Part shown: piece by piece, positions 8,694-16,279 of the stretch | Numbering within the stretch: the stretch's first letter is position 1 | Layout of the letters: the number at the start of each line of letters is the position of its first letter | Assembly: GCA_035517695.1 (NCBI GenBank) | Contig: DATIYI010000193.1 | Location: 1-64,000 of the forward strand | DNA: 64,000 nt | From: DATFVJ01 sp035517695 | Lineage (GTDB): Bacteria > Actinomycetota > Actinomycetes > Streptosporangiales > Streptosporangiaceae | Direction: 5' to 3' | Program-made: the position numbers and the translations under genes | The notes under the pieces: generated by a model | Databases searched by the model: none | The model's input: the letters and a program-made list of their open reading frames with translations, nothing else | Told to the model about the DNA's origin: nothing

Positions 8694-9917
8694 TCATGCG
8701 TCCGTCCCCAGCGGGTCGCTATAGATGCGGGTGATCGGGATTCCGATGGTGGTCAGGACCTGAGTGGTCTCGCGGACCAGGCCGGCGGGCCCACTGATGT
8801 ACACGTCATGGTCGGGCCACGTCCGCTGCCGCGCTACGACATCGGGGAGCAGGCCGCGGATGCCGTCGAATTGCGCATCGTCGGACACGACCGGGATAAC
8901 TTGCAGCGACGGGTGACAGGACGCCATCCGGCGAAGGGCCGTGAGGTCGTACAGATCTGATTCCTTCCGGGTGCCGAAAAAGAGGTGAATACGGCGCTGA
9001 GCGCCGGGTGTGATGCTGTGAAGCAGCTGTTCTATAATGGCCTTTATCGGGGCCAGGCCAGTGCCTCCTGCAACGCACAGAACATGCCTGGCGGAGCCTG
9101 TTTCGGGGACCATTGTTCCGTCCGCGCGGCTAAGCAGAAGCGTATCGCCGGGGCGCGTATAATGGACTAGAGAACCGCTGACCCACCCACCAGGAATTGC
9201 ACGAACATGAAACTGGATGATGCCGTCTTCGCGGGGCGCGTTCGCAATGGAGTAGGTGCGCCACACTCGGGGCCAGCGGGCACATTGCACGCTCACGTAT
9301 TGGCCCGAGCGGTAGGGCAGCGGCTGAGTGGGGCGGACCGTCAGGACGGCGATATCGGGCCCGCGCTTGTCATGCGCGACCACATCGCCAAGCCACCAGG
9401 GCGGTGCCTGGCAGGCATCGTCGTCTGCTGCCCTGATCATGACGTTAGAGACTCGGTCGAATGCGTCCTGCCAGGCGCCCTGCACTTCGGCGGTCCACCC
9501 ATCGGCAAGGAAGGCTCTCAGCGTGGCCATAAACGCAGCGCAGATGGCTGTGTAGTGGGCGGGGATGACGCCGAACTTCCTATGGTCGCGTCCCAGGTCC
9601 GCCGCATAGCTATCTAGGGCATACTGGCTGTCCAGGCTCCAGACGATACGAGTGATCGCCGCAAATAGCCGGTCGCCGTGGTCGCTCATGGATGCGGGGA
9701 ACATGCCGCGCAATTTTGGATTCTCGGCAAACAAGCGGCCATGAAAGGATGTGATGAACTCTTTAGCCACTGGTTCGATGAGTGCGAGGGACTCTTTTAT
9801 GGTCCGGTGGTCGGTTGGCGTACGCAGGCTCACGCCATGATTGAGCTCGTCGGTTTGAGGCGAGAAGCGTGCCCGGCTCTCATGGAACTCATTCGCCGCC
9901 GGCGGGGTTGTGCTCAC
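8694..9917 (-). CDS. hmp: flavohemoglobin (NO dioxygenase type)
   Basis: A globin domain (residues about 35-175) fused to a ferredoxin-NADP reductase-like module (about 185-405). The globin part shows the F-helix region DHRKFGVIPAHY, matching the proximal-His segment of Hmp. FAD binding is seen in RTYSIANAP and NAD(P)H binding in GGTGLAPIKAIIEQL, with a late YISGPAGLV. The family oxidises NO to nitrate with O2 and NAD(P)H. The start is a GTG with a weak upstream GGAAAG. A perfect palindrome 68 bp upstream is a candidate operator. The N-terminus has about 30 extra residues, so a later start is possible. Confidence 0.85.
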   Translation of the reverse strand: MSTTPPAANEFHESRARFSPQTDELNHGVSLRTPTDHRTIKESLALIEPVAKEFITSFHGRLFAENPKLRGMFPASMSDHGDRLFAAITRIVWSLDSQYALDSYAADLGRDHRKFGVIPAHYTAICAAFMATLRAFLADGWTAEVQGAWQDAFDRVSNVMIRAADDDACQAPPWWLGDVVAHDKRGPDIAVLTVRPTQPLPYRSGQYVSVQCARWPRVWRTYSIANAPREDGIIQFHVRAIPGGWVSGSLVHYTRPGDTLLLSRADGTMVPETGSARHVLCVAGGTGLAPIKAIIEQLLHSITPGAQRRIHLFFGTRKESDLYDLTALRRMASCHPSLQVIPVVSDDAQFDGIRGLLPDVVARQRTWPDHDVYISGPAGLVRETTQVLTTIGIPITRIYSDPLGTDA

Positions 9918-10865
9918 GGGTACCGCAGTCTCACTTTCCTGCCAGCCATTCCCTATAGCCTCCGATCGTCAGGACCGCCATAGTATGAGTGTTGCACTCA
10001 TGCTGGGCGATCACAAGCGTTTCGTGACAAGCGGGACCAAGGGGCCACTGAAGGCAATGAGTTCCGTGCAATGGCTCGTGCATCTGCAATTGCATTACGA
10101 TAATTATTAGTACTATTCGGTCCGTTGACTGACCATCCGAACAGGCCTGCTCGGCCAGGTCACACAACGCGAATCCCCGGGCCAGATCAGGCAGTTTGAT
10201 CTGGGCGGCCGACGATTTCTGCGGGGGATCACGGGGGTAGTCTCCCGGGGCAATACGGTCGGAAAATGGACCTGCCGTAGCACCTGCCGAGCCGCAGTTG
10301 CCTGCTGCGGGCCGCGCGTTCCCCATCGCGCTTTCGTGAACACTGGCCGGGTGCCTTCCGGCCACGGGGGGCCGGGCCGGGCGGACGCCGAACGGGCACC
10401 GACACGGGGCCGGCCGCCCCCGGACAGGCACCGCGACGGGGCCGGCCAACCTGGCCGGTCAGGCGCGCCGCGGCTGAGCGCTCCGAACAGCGCGTTATTC
10501 GACATGTGCTATCCGTGACGAGGCAGGTTTCCGCGGCCATTTTCAGGCAGCCGATTAACTCAGGTCCTGCCCACGTCAGGGCGGCAATGCACCATCATGG
10601 GACGGAGGAGGATATTCCGCGATTTCTGGGAGGCCGCCAAGCGACGGCATGCGACGGGGCAACGGCGCAGGCTGGCGCGTATCCGCCGCGACGAAAGCCC
10701 ATCGGCCGCGACCAGTCGGGAGTCGGTGTTCGCACGCTACGCGGGCGCAGGACACGCGCTGGTACGTGCCGGGCTGGGACGTGCCGGGCTGGGACGTCCA
10801 GCGGCGTCCCAGAGTTCCGGGCGTCGCGTGCGTTCCGGAACAGGCTTGCAGGAGGAAGCACGAGG
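9918..10865. other. long intergenic region between flavohemoglobin and the C26 homologue
   Basis: About 950 bp without a supported gene. It holds the palindrome at 9985-10001, an AT-rich patch at about 10090-10120 (unusual here; promoter-like for the minus-strand flavohemoglobin), GC-rich low complexity at 10340-10470, and a 15-bp direct repeat (ACGTGCCGGGCTGGG twice) at 10767-10800. Confidence 0.5.
9985..10001. promoter_or_regulatory. candidate operator upstream of flavohemoglobin
   Basis: ATGAGTGTTGCACTCAT is a perfect 7-bp inverted repeat with a 3-nt centre, 68 bp before the flavohemoglobin start codon. NO-responsive operators are expected here, but this does not match an NsrR box that I know. 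The binding protein is unknown. Confidence 0.45.
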
Positions 10866-11675
10866 ATGGAGTCCCGCCCGCTCATTGGCATTACGAGCCA
10901 TCTCGAACCCGCGCGCTGGGGGGACTGGGTCCGGGAGGCCGTTGTGGCCCCAGCCAGTTACGCGCGGGCCGTGCACCGGGCCGGCGGTATCCCCGTCGTG
11001 CTGCCGCCGATTCCTGGCGACGGCCTCACGGACATCGTGCGCGCGCTGGGCGGGCTTGTCCTTTCCGCAGGCGGCGACATCGACCCTGGGTTGTATGGCC
11101 AGCAGGCGCAGGAGCGGACCGGTGATCCAGATTCGCGCCGGGACAGGTTCGAGTTCTCGATCATCCGGGCCGCGATTGAGGCGAGGCTGCCATTCCTCGC
11201 GATATCGAGGGGCATGCAGGTGCTGAATGTCGCGCTGGGCGGCACCCTGATCCAGCATCTGCCCGCGTTTGTCGGGCACGACAGGCATGCGCCGGGCCCA
11301 GGCCACGCGGGTGGCCATGGCATCCGGATCAGCAGTGAAGGCAACCTTGCCAGCATTCTCGGCACGACGGTCACAGTGACCGCGAACCATCATCAGGCGG
11401 TACACCGGCTCGGCACCGGGCTGGTCGCGGTCGCCTGGGCGGATGACCAAATCGTCGAGGCCGTTGAGCTACCGGGGCATCCGTTCGGCATCGGCGTGCA
11501 GTGGCGCCCGGAGGACGGCGACGACCCGCGCCTGTTCGAGGCGTTCATCAACGCGGCCGTGCAGCGCGCGGCCCATCGGCCGCCGGCCCAAAATGGCGGG
11601 CGCGGGTCGGTCGCGCCGGTAGTCGCATCCGTCAGCCAGCGCGGCGCACCCAGCAGGCGCGGCCGGCGTGCTTGA
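10866..11675 (+). CDS. class I glutamine amidotransferase-like (peptidase C26) with substituted catalytic residues
   Basis: A homologue of gamma-glutamyl-gamma-aminobutyrate hydrolase (PuuD, peptidase C26), about 269 residues. ATG 10866 is preceded by GGAGGAAG. Conserved features are IGITSH, SYARAVHRAGGIPVVLPP, LVLSAGGDIDPGLYG and GMQVLNVALGGTLIQHLP. The nucleophile elbow reads AISRGMQ (codons gcg ata tcg agg), with Ser where the family has Cys (GICRGMQ). The distal motif reads GVQWRPED, with Arg for the catalytic His; only the Glu is kept. Hydrolysis by the normal mechanism is therefore unlikely. It may be a binding or regulatory relative, or a decaying enzyme, although the frame is intact. 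The C-terminal 40 residues are low complexity. Confidence 0.8.
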   Translation: MESRPLIGITSHLEPARWGDWVREAVVAPASYARAVHRAGGIPVVLPPIPGDGLTDIVRALGGLVLSAGGDIDPGLYGQQAQERTGDPDSRRDRFEFSIIRAAIEARLPFLAISRGMQVLNVALGGTLIQHLPAFVGHDRHAPGPGHAGGHGIRISSEGNLASILGTTVTVTANHHQAVHRLGTGLVAVAWADDQIVEAVELPGHPFGIGVQWRPEDGDDPRLFEAFINAAVQRAAHRPPAQNGGRGSVAPVVASVSQRGAPSRRGRRA

Positions 11676-11841
11676 AGCCGCATGGCCCCAGGGGGGCGAC
11701 CGCTGGGATCGCCTAGCACAACTGTCGCAGCGCTTATGTATGTTGCAAGAACGGCAGCCAGCGCACCGGCCTGGCCTGGATGATCGCTGCCCCTGCTGAC
11801 CGGCAGGCGGAGGACTGGTGCGCGACGTGACGCCGCCGGGG

Positions 11842-11883
11842 TGCGTATAACGGGATGCATATACCGGTATGCGTATACCGGAT
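11842..11883. repeat. three 14-bp tandem repeats before enoyl-CoA hydratase
   Basis: Units TGCGTATAACGGGA, TGCATATACCGGTA and TGCGTATACCGGAT lie head to tail, ending 38 bp before the start codon. They include the palindrome ATACCGGTAT (11861-11870). The arrangement suggests multiple operator sites for one regulator. The rest of 11676-11921 shows nothing else. Confidence 0.6.
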
Positions 11884-11921
11884 GACCGCGCCGGTGAGGC
11901 GCCGACGGCGGGAGGATCCGC

Positions 11922-12722
11922 GTGATCGACGGATACGAGCGGTACAAGCGGCTGCGGATCGACTGGGCGGACGTGGGCGTGCTCCAGGTGACGATGAGCG
12001 CGCCAGGCAGGCTGAATGCCGTTGACGCGACCGCTCACGGTGAACTCGCGGAGATCTGGCGGGACGCCGACCGTGACGACCGGGTCCGGGCTGTGCTGGT
12101 CCGCGGCGAGGGCGCCGCGTTCTCCGCCGGCGGTGATCTCTCGATGATCGAGGAGATGATCGAGGATTACCGGACCCGCTCACGTGTCCTCGCCGAGGCT
12201 CGTGACATCGTCTACAACCTGATCAACTGCTCCAAGCCGGTGGTCAGCGCCATGCAGGGGCCCGCGGTCGGGGCCGGCCTCGCGGTAGGCTTGCTAGCCG
12301 ACGTGTCGGTCGCCGGGCGCAACGCCCGCATCATCGATGGCCATACCAGGCTCGGCGTGGTGGCCGGCGACCATTCCGCGCTTGTCTGGCCGCTGCTGTG
12401 CGGCCTGGCCAAGGCCAAGTACTACCTGCTGCTCTGCGAGCCGGTCTCCGGCGCGGAGGCCGAGCGCATCGGCCTGGTCAGCGTCTGCGTGGATGACGAC
12501 CGCGTGCACGAGGAGGCACTGCGGATCGCGGCCACGCTCGCGGCAGGAGCGGCCGGCGCGATCAGGTGGACCAAGTATGCGCTCAACAACTGGCTACGGC
12601 AGGCCGGGCCGGCCTTCGACGCGTCGCTTGCGCTCGAGTTCTTCCAGTTCGCCGGCCCCGACATCCGGGAGGGCCTACGTGCCCTTCGCGACAAACGCGA
12701 CCCGGACCACGGGGCCAGCTGA
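11922..12722 (+). CDS. enoyl-CoA hydratase/isomerase family protein
   Basis: Crotonase-fold protein of 266 residues, likely acting on an acyl-CoA in fatty-acid or branched-chain catabolism. The CoA-binding and oxyanion-hole segments are GEGAAFSAGGDLSMIEE and MQGPAVGAGLAVGLLADVSVA. The position usually holding the hydratase Glu reads HTRLGVVAGDH, and the second Glu is not obvious, so hydratase, isomerase or other crotonase chemistry cannot be assigned. GGAGG lies at correct distance before GTG 11922. It converges with an acyl-CoA dehydrogenase, which supports a lipid-degradation context. Confidence 0.85.
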   Translation: MIDGYERYKRLRIDWADVGVLQVTMSAPGRLNAVDATAHGELAEIWRDADRDDRVRAVLVRGEGAAFSAGGDLSMIEEMIEDYRTRSRVLAEARDIVYNLINCSKPVVSAMQGPAVGAGLAVGLLADVSVAGRNARIIDGHTRLGVVAGDHSALVWPLLCGLAKAKYYLLLCEPVSGAEAERIGLVSVCVDDDRVHEEALRIAATLAAGAAGAIRWTKYALNNWLRQAGPAFDASLALEFFQFAGPDIREGLRALRDKRDPDHGAS

Positions 12723-12810
12723 CCGCTGCTGGCCCGCGAACGGCGCCGGTGCGCCGTGGGGCAGCACAGGCCCCGCGGACCTTCTCGGAGCGAGATCCCG
12801 CGGCAGCCGT

Positions 12811-13992
12811 TCAGTATGAGCGGGGGAGCCCAAGCTCGTGCGTGGCGATGTGGGCCAGGATCAGCTCTTCCGCGACCGGCGCTATCCGCCCGATCCGCGC
12901 GTCGCGGAACATCCGGGCAACCGGGTAATCGAGCGAATAGGCCATCCCGCCGAACGTCTGGAAGGCGCGGTCGGCCGCTTCCCATGACGCCTGGGTGGCG
13001 GTCAGCTTGGCGATGTTGGCCTCCGTGCCGCACGGCTGATGCATGTCGAACAGCCAGGCCGCCTTGTAGGTCATCAGCCTGGCAAGTTCCGTCTTTGCCT
13101 TGATCTGCGCCAGCGGGAAGGCGATCGCCTGGTTCGTGCCGATCGGTCGGCCGAAGACCTCTCGCTCACGCGCGTAGCCGCATGTCACCTTGAGTGCCGC
13201 GTCCGCGCCGCCGATCGCGCTGGCGGCGACGATGATCCGCTCGGGGTTGAGGATATCCCAGAGCACCGTGAATCCCCGGTCCACCTCGCCGAGCACCCGG
13301 TGCGCGGGCACCCGGACATCGTCGAGGAACACCATATTGGAGGGAATCGTGTTCCAGCCGAGCTTGGGGATCGGCTGGTAAGTGAGCGTGCCCGTCGTGG
13401 TGGCCTCCTTCACGTCGACAAGCAGCACCGTGAGGCCGCTGGTACGCGGCTTTGCCTCGGCGGCCGGTATCGTCCTCGTGACGAGCAGCATGTAGTCGGC
13501 GCGCTGCACGCCGGTAATCCAGACCTTCTGACCGCGCACAAGGAAGTCGGAGCCGTCCCTGCGGGCCTGCGTCGTGATACGCAGAGAGTCGCTGCCCGCG
13601 TCGGGCTCGGTGATGGCGAAACAGGTCTCAAGCTGGCCGGCCGCGAGCCCGGGAAGCAGGTCGCGTTTTTGCTCCGCCGTGCCGTGCCTGCTGATGGTGA
13701 GCGCGCCAAAGCCGGGGGTGAGCAGGTAGATGAAGGACGAACCTGAACCCGCCCCCGACGAGGAAAGGGTCTCCGTCGCTACCGCGAGCTCGAGCAGGCC
13801 GAGGCCGGCGCCGCCGTACTCCTGCGGAACGCAGAGCCCGAGCCAGCCACCCTTGGCCAGTTCTGCCCAGACCTCCGTTGGCCATCTCTTGTCCTGCTCG
13901 CATTGGTCCCAGTAGCTGTGGTCGTAGCGTGCACCGACCGCAGCGACGCCCTCACGTACCGCCTCGGCGGTCTCCGGCAGGTTGAAGTCCAT
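12811..13992 (-). CDS. acyl-CoA dehydrogenase
   Basis: FAD-dependent dehydrogenase introducing an alpha,beta double bond into an acyl-CoA, 393 residues. The N-terminal helical domain begins MDFNLPETAEAVREGV. The signature CFAITEPDAGSDSLRITTQA and KVWITGVQRADYML form the flavin/substrate-binding beta domain. The C-terminal domain has YAREREVFGRPIGTNQAI and QTFGGMAYSLDYPVARMFRDARI. ATG 13992 fits family N-termini and follows GAGAAGG; an upstream in-frame extension is low complexity. Tandem repeats lie in its 5' flank. It pairs convergently with the enoyl-CoA hydratase. Confidence 0.9.
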   Translation of the reverse strand: MDFNLPETAEAVREGVAAVGARYDHSYWDQCEQDKRWPTEVWAELAKGGWLGLCVPQEYGGAGLGLLELAVATETLSSSGAGSGSSFIYLLTPGFGALTISRHGTAEQKRDLLPGLAAGQLETCFAITEPDAGSDSLRITTQARRDGSDFLVRGQKVWITGVQRADYMLLVTRTIPAAEAKPRTSGLTVLLVDVKEATTTGTLTYQPIPKLGWNTIPSNMVFLDDVRVPAHRVLGEVDRGFTVLWDILNPERIIVAASAIGGADAALKVTCGYAREREVFGRPIGTNQAIAFPLAQIKAKTELARLMTYKAAWLFDMHQPCGTEANIAKLTATQASWEAADRAFQTFGGMAYSLDYPVARMFRDARIGRIAPVAEELILAHIATHELGLPRSY

Positions 13993-14065
13993 CCGGTGCC
14001 TTCTCTCGCGGCTGCGTACTTCCAGGTCTGCCCCGCCCGGTTGGGTAGGCCATATCGTGGCCAGA

Positions 14066-14180
14066 CCTGTCCGGGCCCACCTATCCGGGCGGGCCCACCT
14101 GTCCGGGCCCACCTTAACCGAACGAGATTCGCTCACGCCGCCCGCGCTCGCTCGCGTACGCTCGCTCACGTACGCTCGCT
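14066..14180. repeat. short tandem repeats in acyl-CoA dehydrogenase upstream region
   Basis: Two units of CCTGTCCGGGCCCACC flank a related copy at 14066-14114, and about 2.5 copies of a 14-bp unit containing CGTACGCTCGCTC run at 14145-14180. The second set touches the 3' end of the DUF5615 gene. Confidence 0.6.
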
Positions 14181-14562
14181 AGGTGCCGTTCTCGCGGCCC
14201 ATCGGCAGCGGGCGCACACGCAGGTGCCCCTGGACGATCGAGACCGTGGCCCCGGCCTTGAGGTCGGCGGCGACGGCAGCCAGGTTGGCGAGGATGAGGG
14301 CGGCCTGCTGGGCCGGGCTCAAGTGGTCGGCCGAGCGGAGCAGGACGAGCGAAGGGCTTGGCACGCCGCGGAGGGCGCGCACGAGGGTGAAGTCGGTATC
14401 GGCGGAAATGATCGTCTGGCCTTGCGACCTGGCATGCGCAAGTACCTGGTCGTCGTCCGCGGTAATCCGGCCGTAGTCGCGCACGTGGTCAGCCTGATGA
14501 CCGTGCTCGCGCAGCAGATCAGCGATCATGGGCGACAAGCTCGCGTCGACGAGGAACTTCAT
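14179..14562 (-). CDS. DUF5615 PIN-like toxin candidate
   Basis: A 127-residue protein of the DUF5615/Mut7-C-like PIN fold. It starts MKFLVDASLSP with the first PIN-type Asp, has HGHQADHVRDYG, and carries the second acidic cluster TIISADTDF. PIN-like proteins of this type are predicted ribonucleases. Its ATG overlaps the stop of the DUF433 gene (ATGA), the usual two-gene layout of this putative toxin-antitoxin family. Activity is inferred from family only. Confidence 0.8.
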   Translation of the reverse strand: MKFLVDASLSPMIADLLREHGHQADHVRDYGRITADDDQVLAHARSQGQTIISADTDFTLVRALRGVPSPSLVLLRSADHLSPAQQAALILANLAAVAADLKAGATVSIVQGHLRVRPLPMGRENGT

Positions 14563-14789
14563 GCTGGCAACGTGAGCGGCAGTTCACGTTCGTGCACGGC
14601 GGCTGCGGCAAATTCGAGCACGGCGAAGATATCCTCGCGGTCGAGGTACGGGTAGTCGGCAAGGATCTCGTCGACGCCGCGGCCCGCGGCCAGCTGACCG
14701 AGCACGGCCGGCACGGTGACCCGGGTGCCCCGGATGCATGGCAGCCCGTTCATGCGGTTGGGGTCGATGCTGATCCTCGAAAAGGGCAT
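14559..14789 (-). CDS. DUF433 antitoxin candidate
   Basis: A 76-residue DUF433 protein with the conserved core ISIDPNRMNGLPCIRGTRVTV, then a helical segment GVDEILADYPYLDREDIFAVLEFAA. This family has a winged-helix/VapB-like architecture and usually precedes a DUF5615 gene, as here with a 4-nt overlap. It probably binds and neutralises the partner and its own promoter. No clear operator was seen in the 250 bp upstream (14790-15040). Confidence 0.8.
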   Translation of the reverse strand: MPFSRISIDPNRMNGLPCIRGTRVTVPAVLGQLAAGRGVDEILADYPYLDREDIFAVLEFAAAAVHERELPLTLPA

Positions 14790-15040
14790 GGTCCGATGGT
14801 AAGACGGGCAGGCGCCTGGCGGCCCTGCCGATCTCTCGTCGGGTCACAAGCGCCCGGGTTGTAGTCGAATGAATGCGACTGGCCAGTTTTGCGCAGGTCC
14901 CGATGACCCCGAGCGAGCTGCGCGCAGCTGGCAGCTGGGCGGGCACGTCCATGCCGGCCTGGTGTCACGAGTCGAGCAGGTGTACGGAGCGGTCGCCGTG
15001 CCGGAGCGGGCGCCGGGATGATCACGGCTCAGCCATCGCA

Positions 15041-16231
15041 CTACGGCCTGTTGCGGCCGAGGCGTTCGTGCGACGAGACCCATTCGTCCGCGACGACCGC
15101 AGAGCCAAGCGACAATTCGCCGCACAGCACGGTAGCCGCGACGATCTCAGCGAATTTCCGTACCTTGCCGGTGCCATAGCAGCCGAGAAGTCCGAGGCAT
15201 TCGCGCTGTGTGGGCAGCCCCGTCCCGCCGCCGTAGGTGGCGACGATCAGCGCAGGGATGGTGATCGAGTAGTAGTACCCGCCGGTGGCGATCAGTTCCG
15301 TGTACACGAGCGCGGCGGAAGACTCGGCCACGTTGGCGATGTCCTGGCCGGTCGCGACGAAAAGCGCCGTGATCGCGTTGGCGGAGTGGTTACCATTGTT
15401 GTTCACCCCGGACATGAAGCTGCCGAGGTTGGAGACCTGACGGGCCTGGTACATCCACTCGGGTCTGGTGTGCATCAGCTCACTGACCAGTTCCGCCGGG
15501 ATCGTCGCCTCCGCGGTGACCCGCTTGCCGCGTGTGCGCAGGATGTTGATCTGCGAGCTCTTCTTGTCTGTGGCCAGATTGGACTCGAGGATGAACTGCC
15601 TGACCCCGGAGTAGTTAGCCCGGATCCAGCGGCATGCCTGCCACGTGGCCCGGCCGGTCAGGTTCTGCCCGGCGGCGTCCCCGGTCGTGTAGTTGAATCG
15701 CAGGAATACGAACCTGCTCGCGGTGTATTGCTCGATATCATGCAGGCGGCCGGTTCTCGTGGTCGTCTCGGCCTCCTGTTTGACGACGTCGAAGTGCTCC
15801 TTTACCCACTCACCGAACGCGCGGGCTTCGCGTGCGGAGTCGAAGCCGAATGCAGGGGCGCGCTGCATGACATCGTCCATGACCGTCGTCTTGACGCCGC
15901 CGGCCGCATGCAGCAGCTTCATGCCCCGGTTGTAGCTCGCGACCAGGGTTCCCTCCGTCGTGGCCATCGGCACGTAGAACTCACCGCGCGCGTGCTCGCC
16001 GTCAACGAGAAGCGGGCCCGCTATCCCGATCGGCACCTGCGCGGCGCCCACGAAGTTCTCGATGTTCCCGGAGAGCGCGGACGGGTCGACGGAGTACCTG
16101 CCGACATGTTCCGCCCGGATTCCGGTGGTTTTCTGCAGGAAGTCCACGCGCTCGGCCGCGGCGGCACGCGTGTAGTCGTCGCCTCGGCGCGGGATCGCGG
16201 CCCGCGCGCGCTCACGGTCGGTTGCCGTCAT
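15041..16231 (-). CDS. hydroxymethylglutaryl-CoA reductase (class I type)
   Basis: Reduces HMG-CoA to mevalonate with NADPH, or the reverse. Conserved blocks are ENFVGAAQVPIGIAGPL, the catalytic Glu in MATTEGTLVASYNRG, the Lys in DKKSSQINILRTRGKRV, the Asp in GQDIANVAESSAALV, and a C-terminal His in SSHERLGRN. At 396 residues it is a soluble catalytic-domain enzyme. Most actinobacteria make isoprenoids by the MEP route, so this marks an accessory mevalonate pathway or an HMG-CoA side reaction. No other mevalonate gene is seen nearby. It lies 48 bp after the acyl-CoA synthetase and is probably co-transcribed. AAGGGG precedes the ATG. Confidence 0.9.
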   Translation of the reverse strand: MTATDRERARAAIPRRGDDYTRAAAAERVDFLQKTTGIRAEHVGRYSVDPSALSGNIENFVGAAQVPIGIAGPLLVDGEHARGEFYVPMATTEGTLVASYNRGMKLLHAAGGVKTTVMDDVMQRAPAFGFDSAREARAFGEWVKEHFDVVKQEAETTTRTGRLHDIEQYTASRFVFLRFNYTTGDAAGQNLTGRATWQACRWIRANYSGVRQFILESNLATDKKSSQINILRTRGKRVTAEATIPAELVSELMHTRPEWMYQARQVSNLGSFMSGVNNNGNHSANAITALFVATGQDIANVAESSAALVYTELIATGGYYYSITIPALIVATYGGGTGLPTQRECLGLLGCYGTGKVRKFAEIVAATVLCGELSLGSAVVADEWVSSHERLGRNRP

Positions 16232-16279
16232 ATTGCGGTGACCCCTTAGCTTGTCGGTCCTTCGTGGCGCTCGGCGTGG

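Noticed and set aside
9931..10449. Minus-strand frame of about 172 codons upstream of the flavohemoglobin gene
   Set aside because: Product is low complexity with no domain, and it spans the palindrome and AT-rich promoter-like patch, so it is probably non-coding.
14873..16249. Long + strand open frame of about 458 codons
   Set aside because: It lies entirely opposite the HMG-CoA reductase gene, whose motifs are unmistakable; long antisense frames are expected in high-GC DNA.
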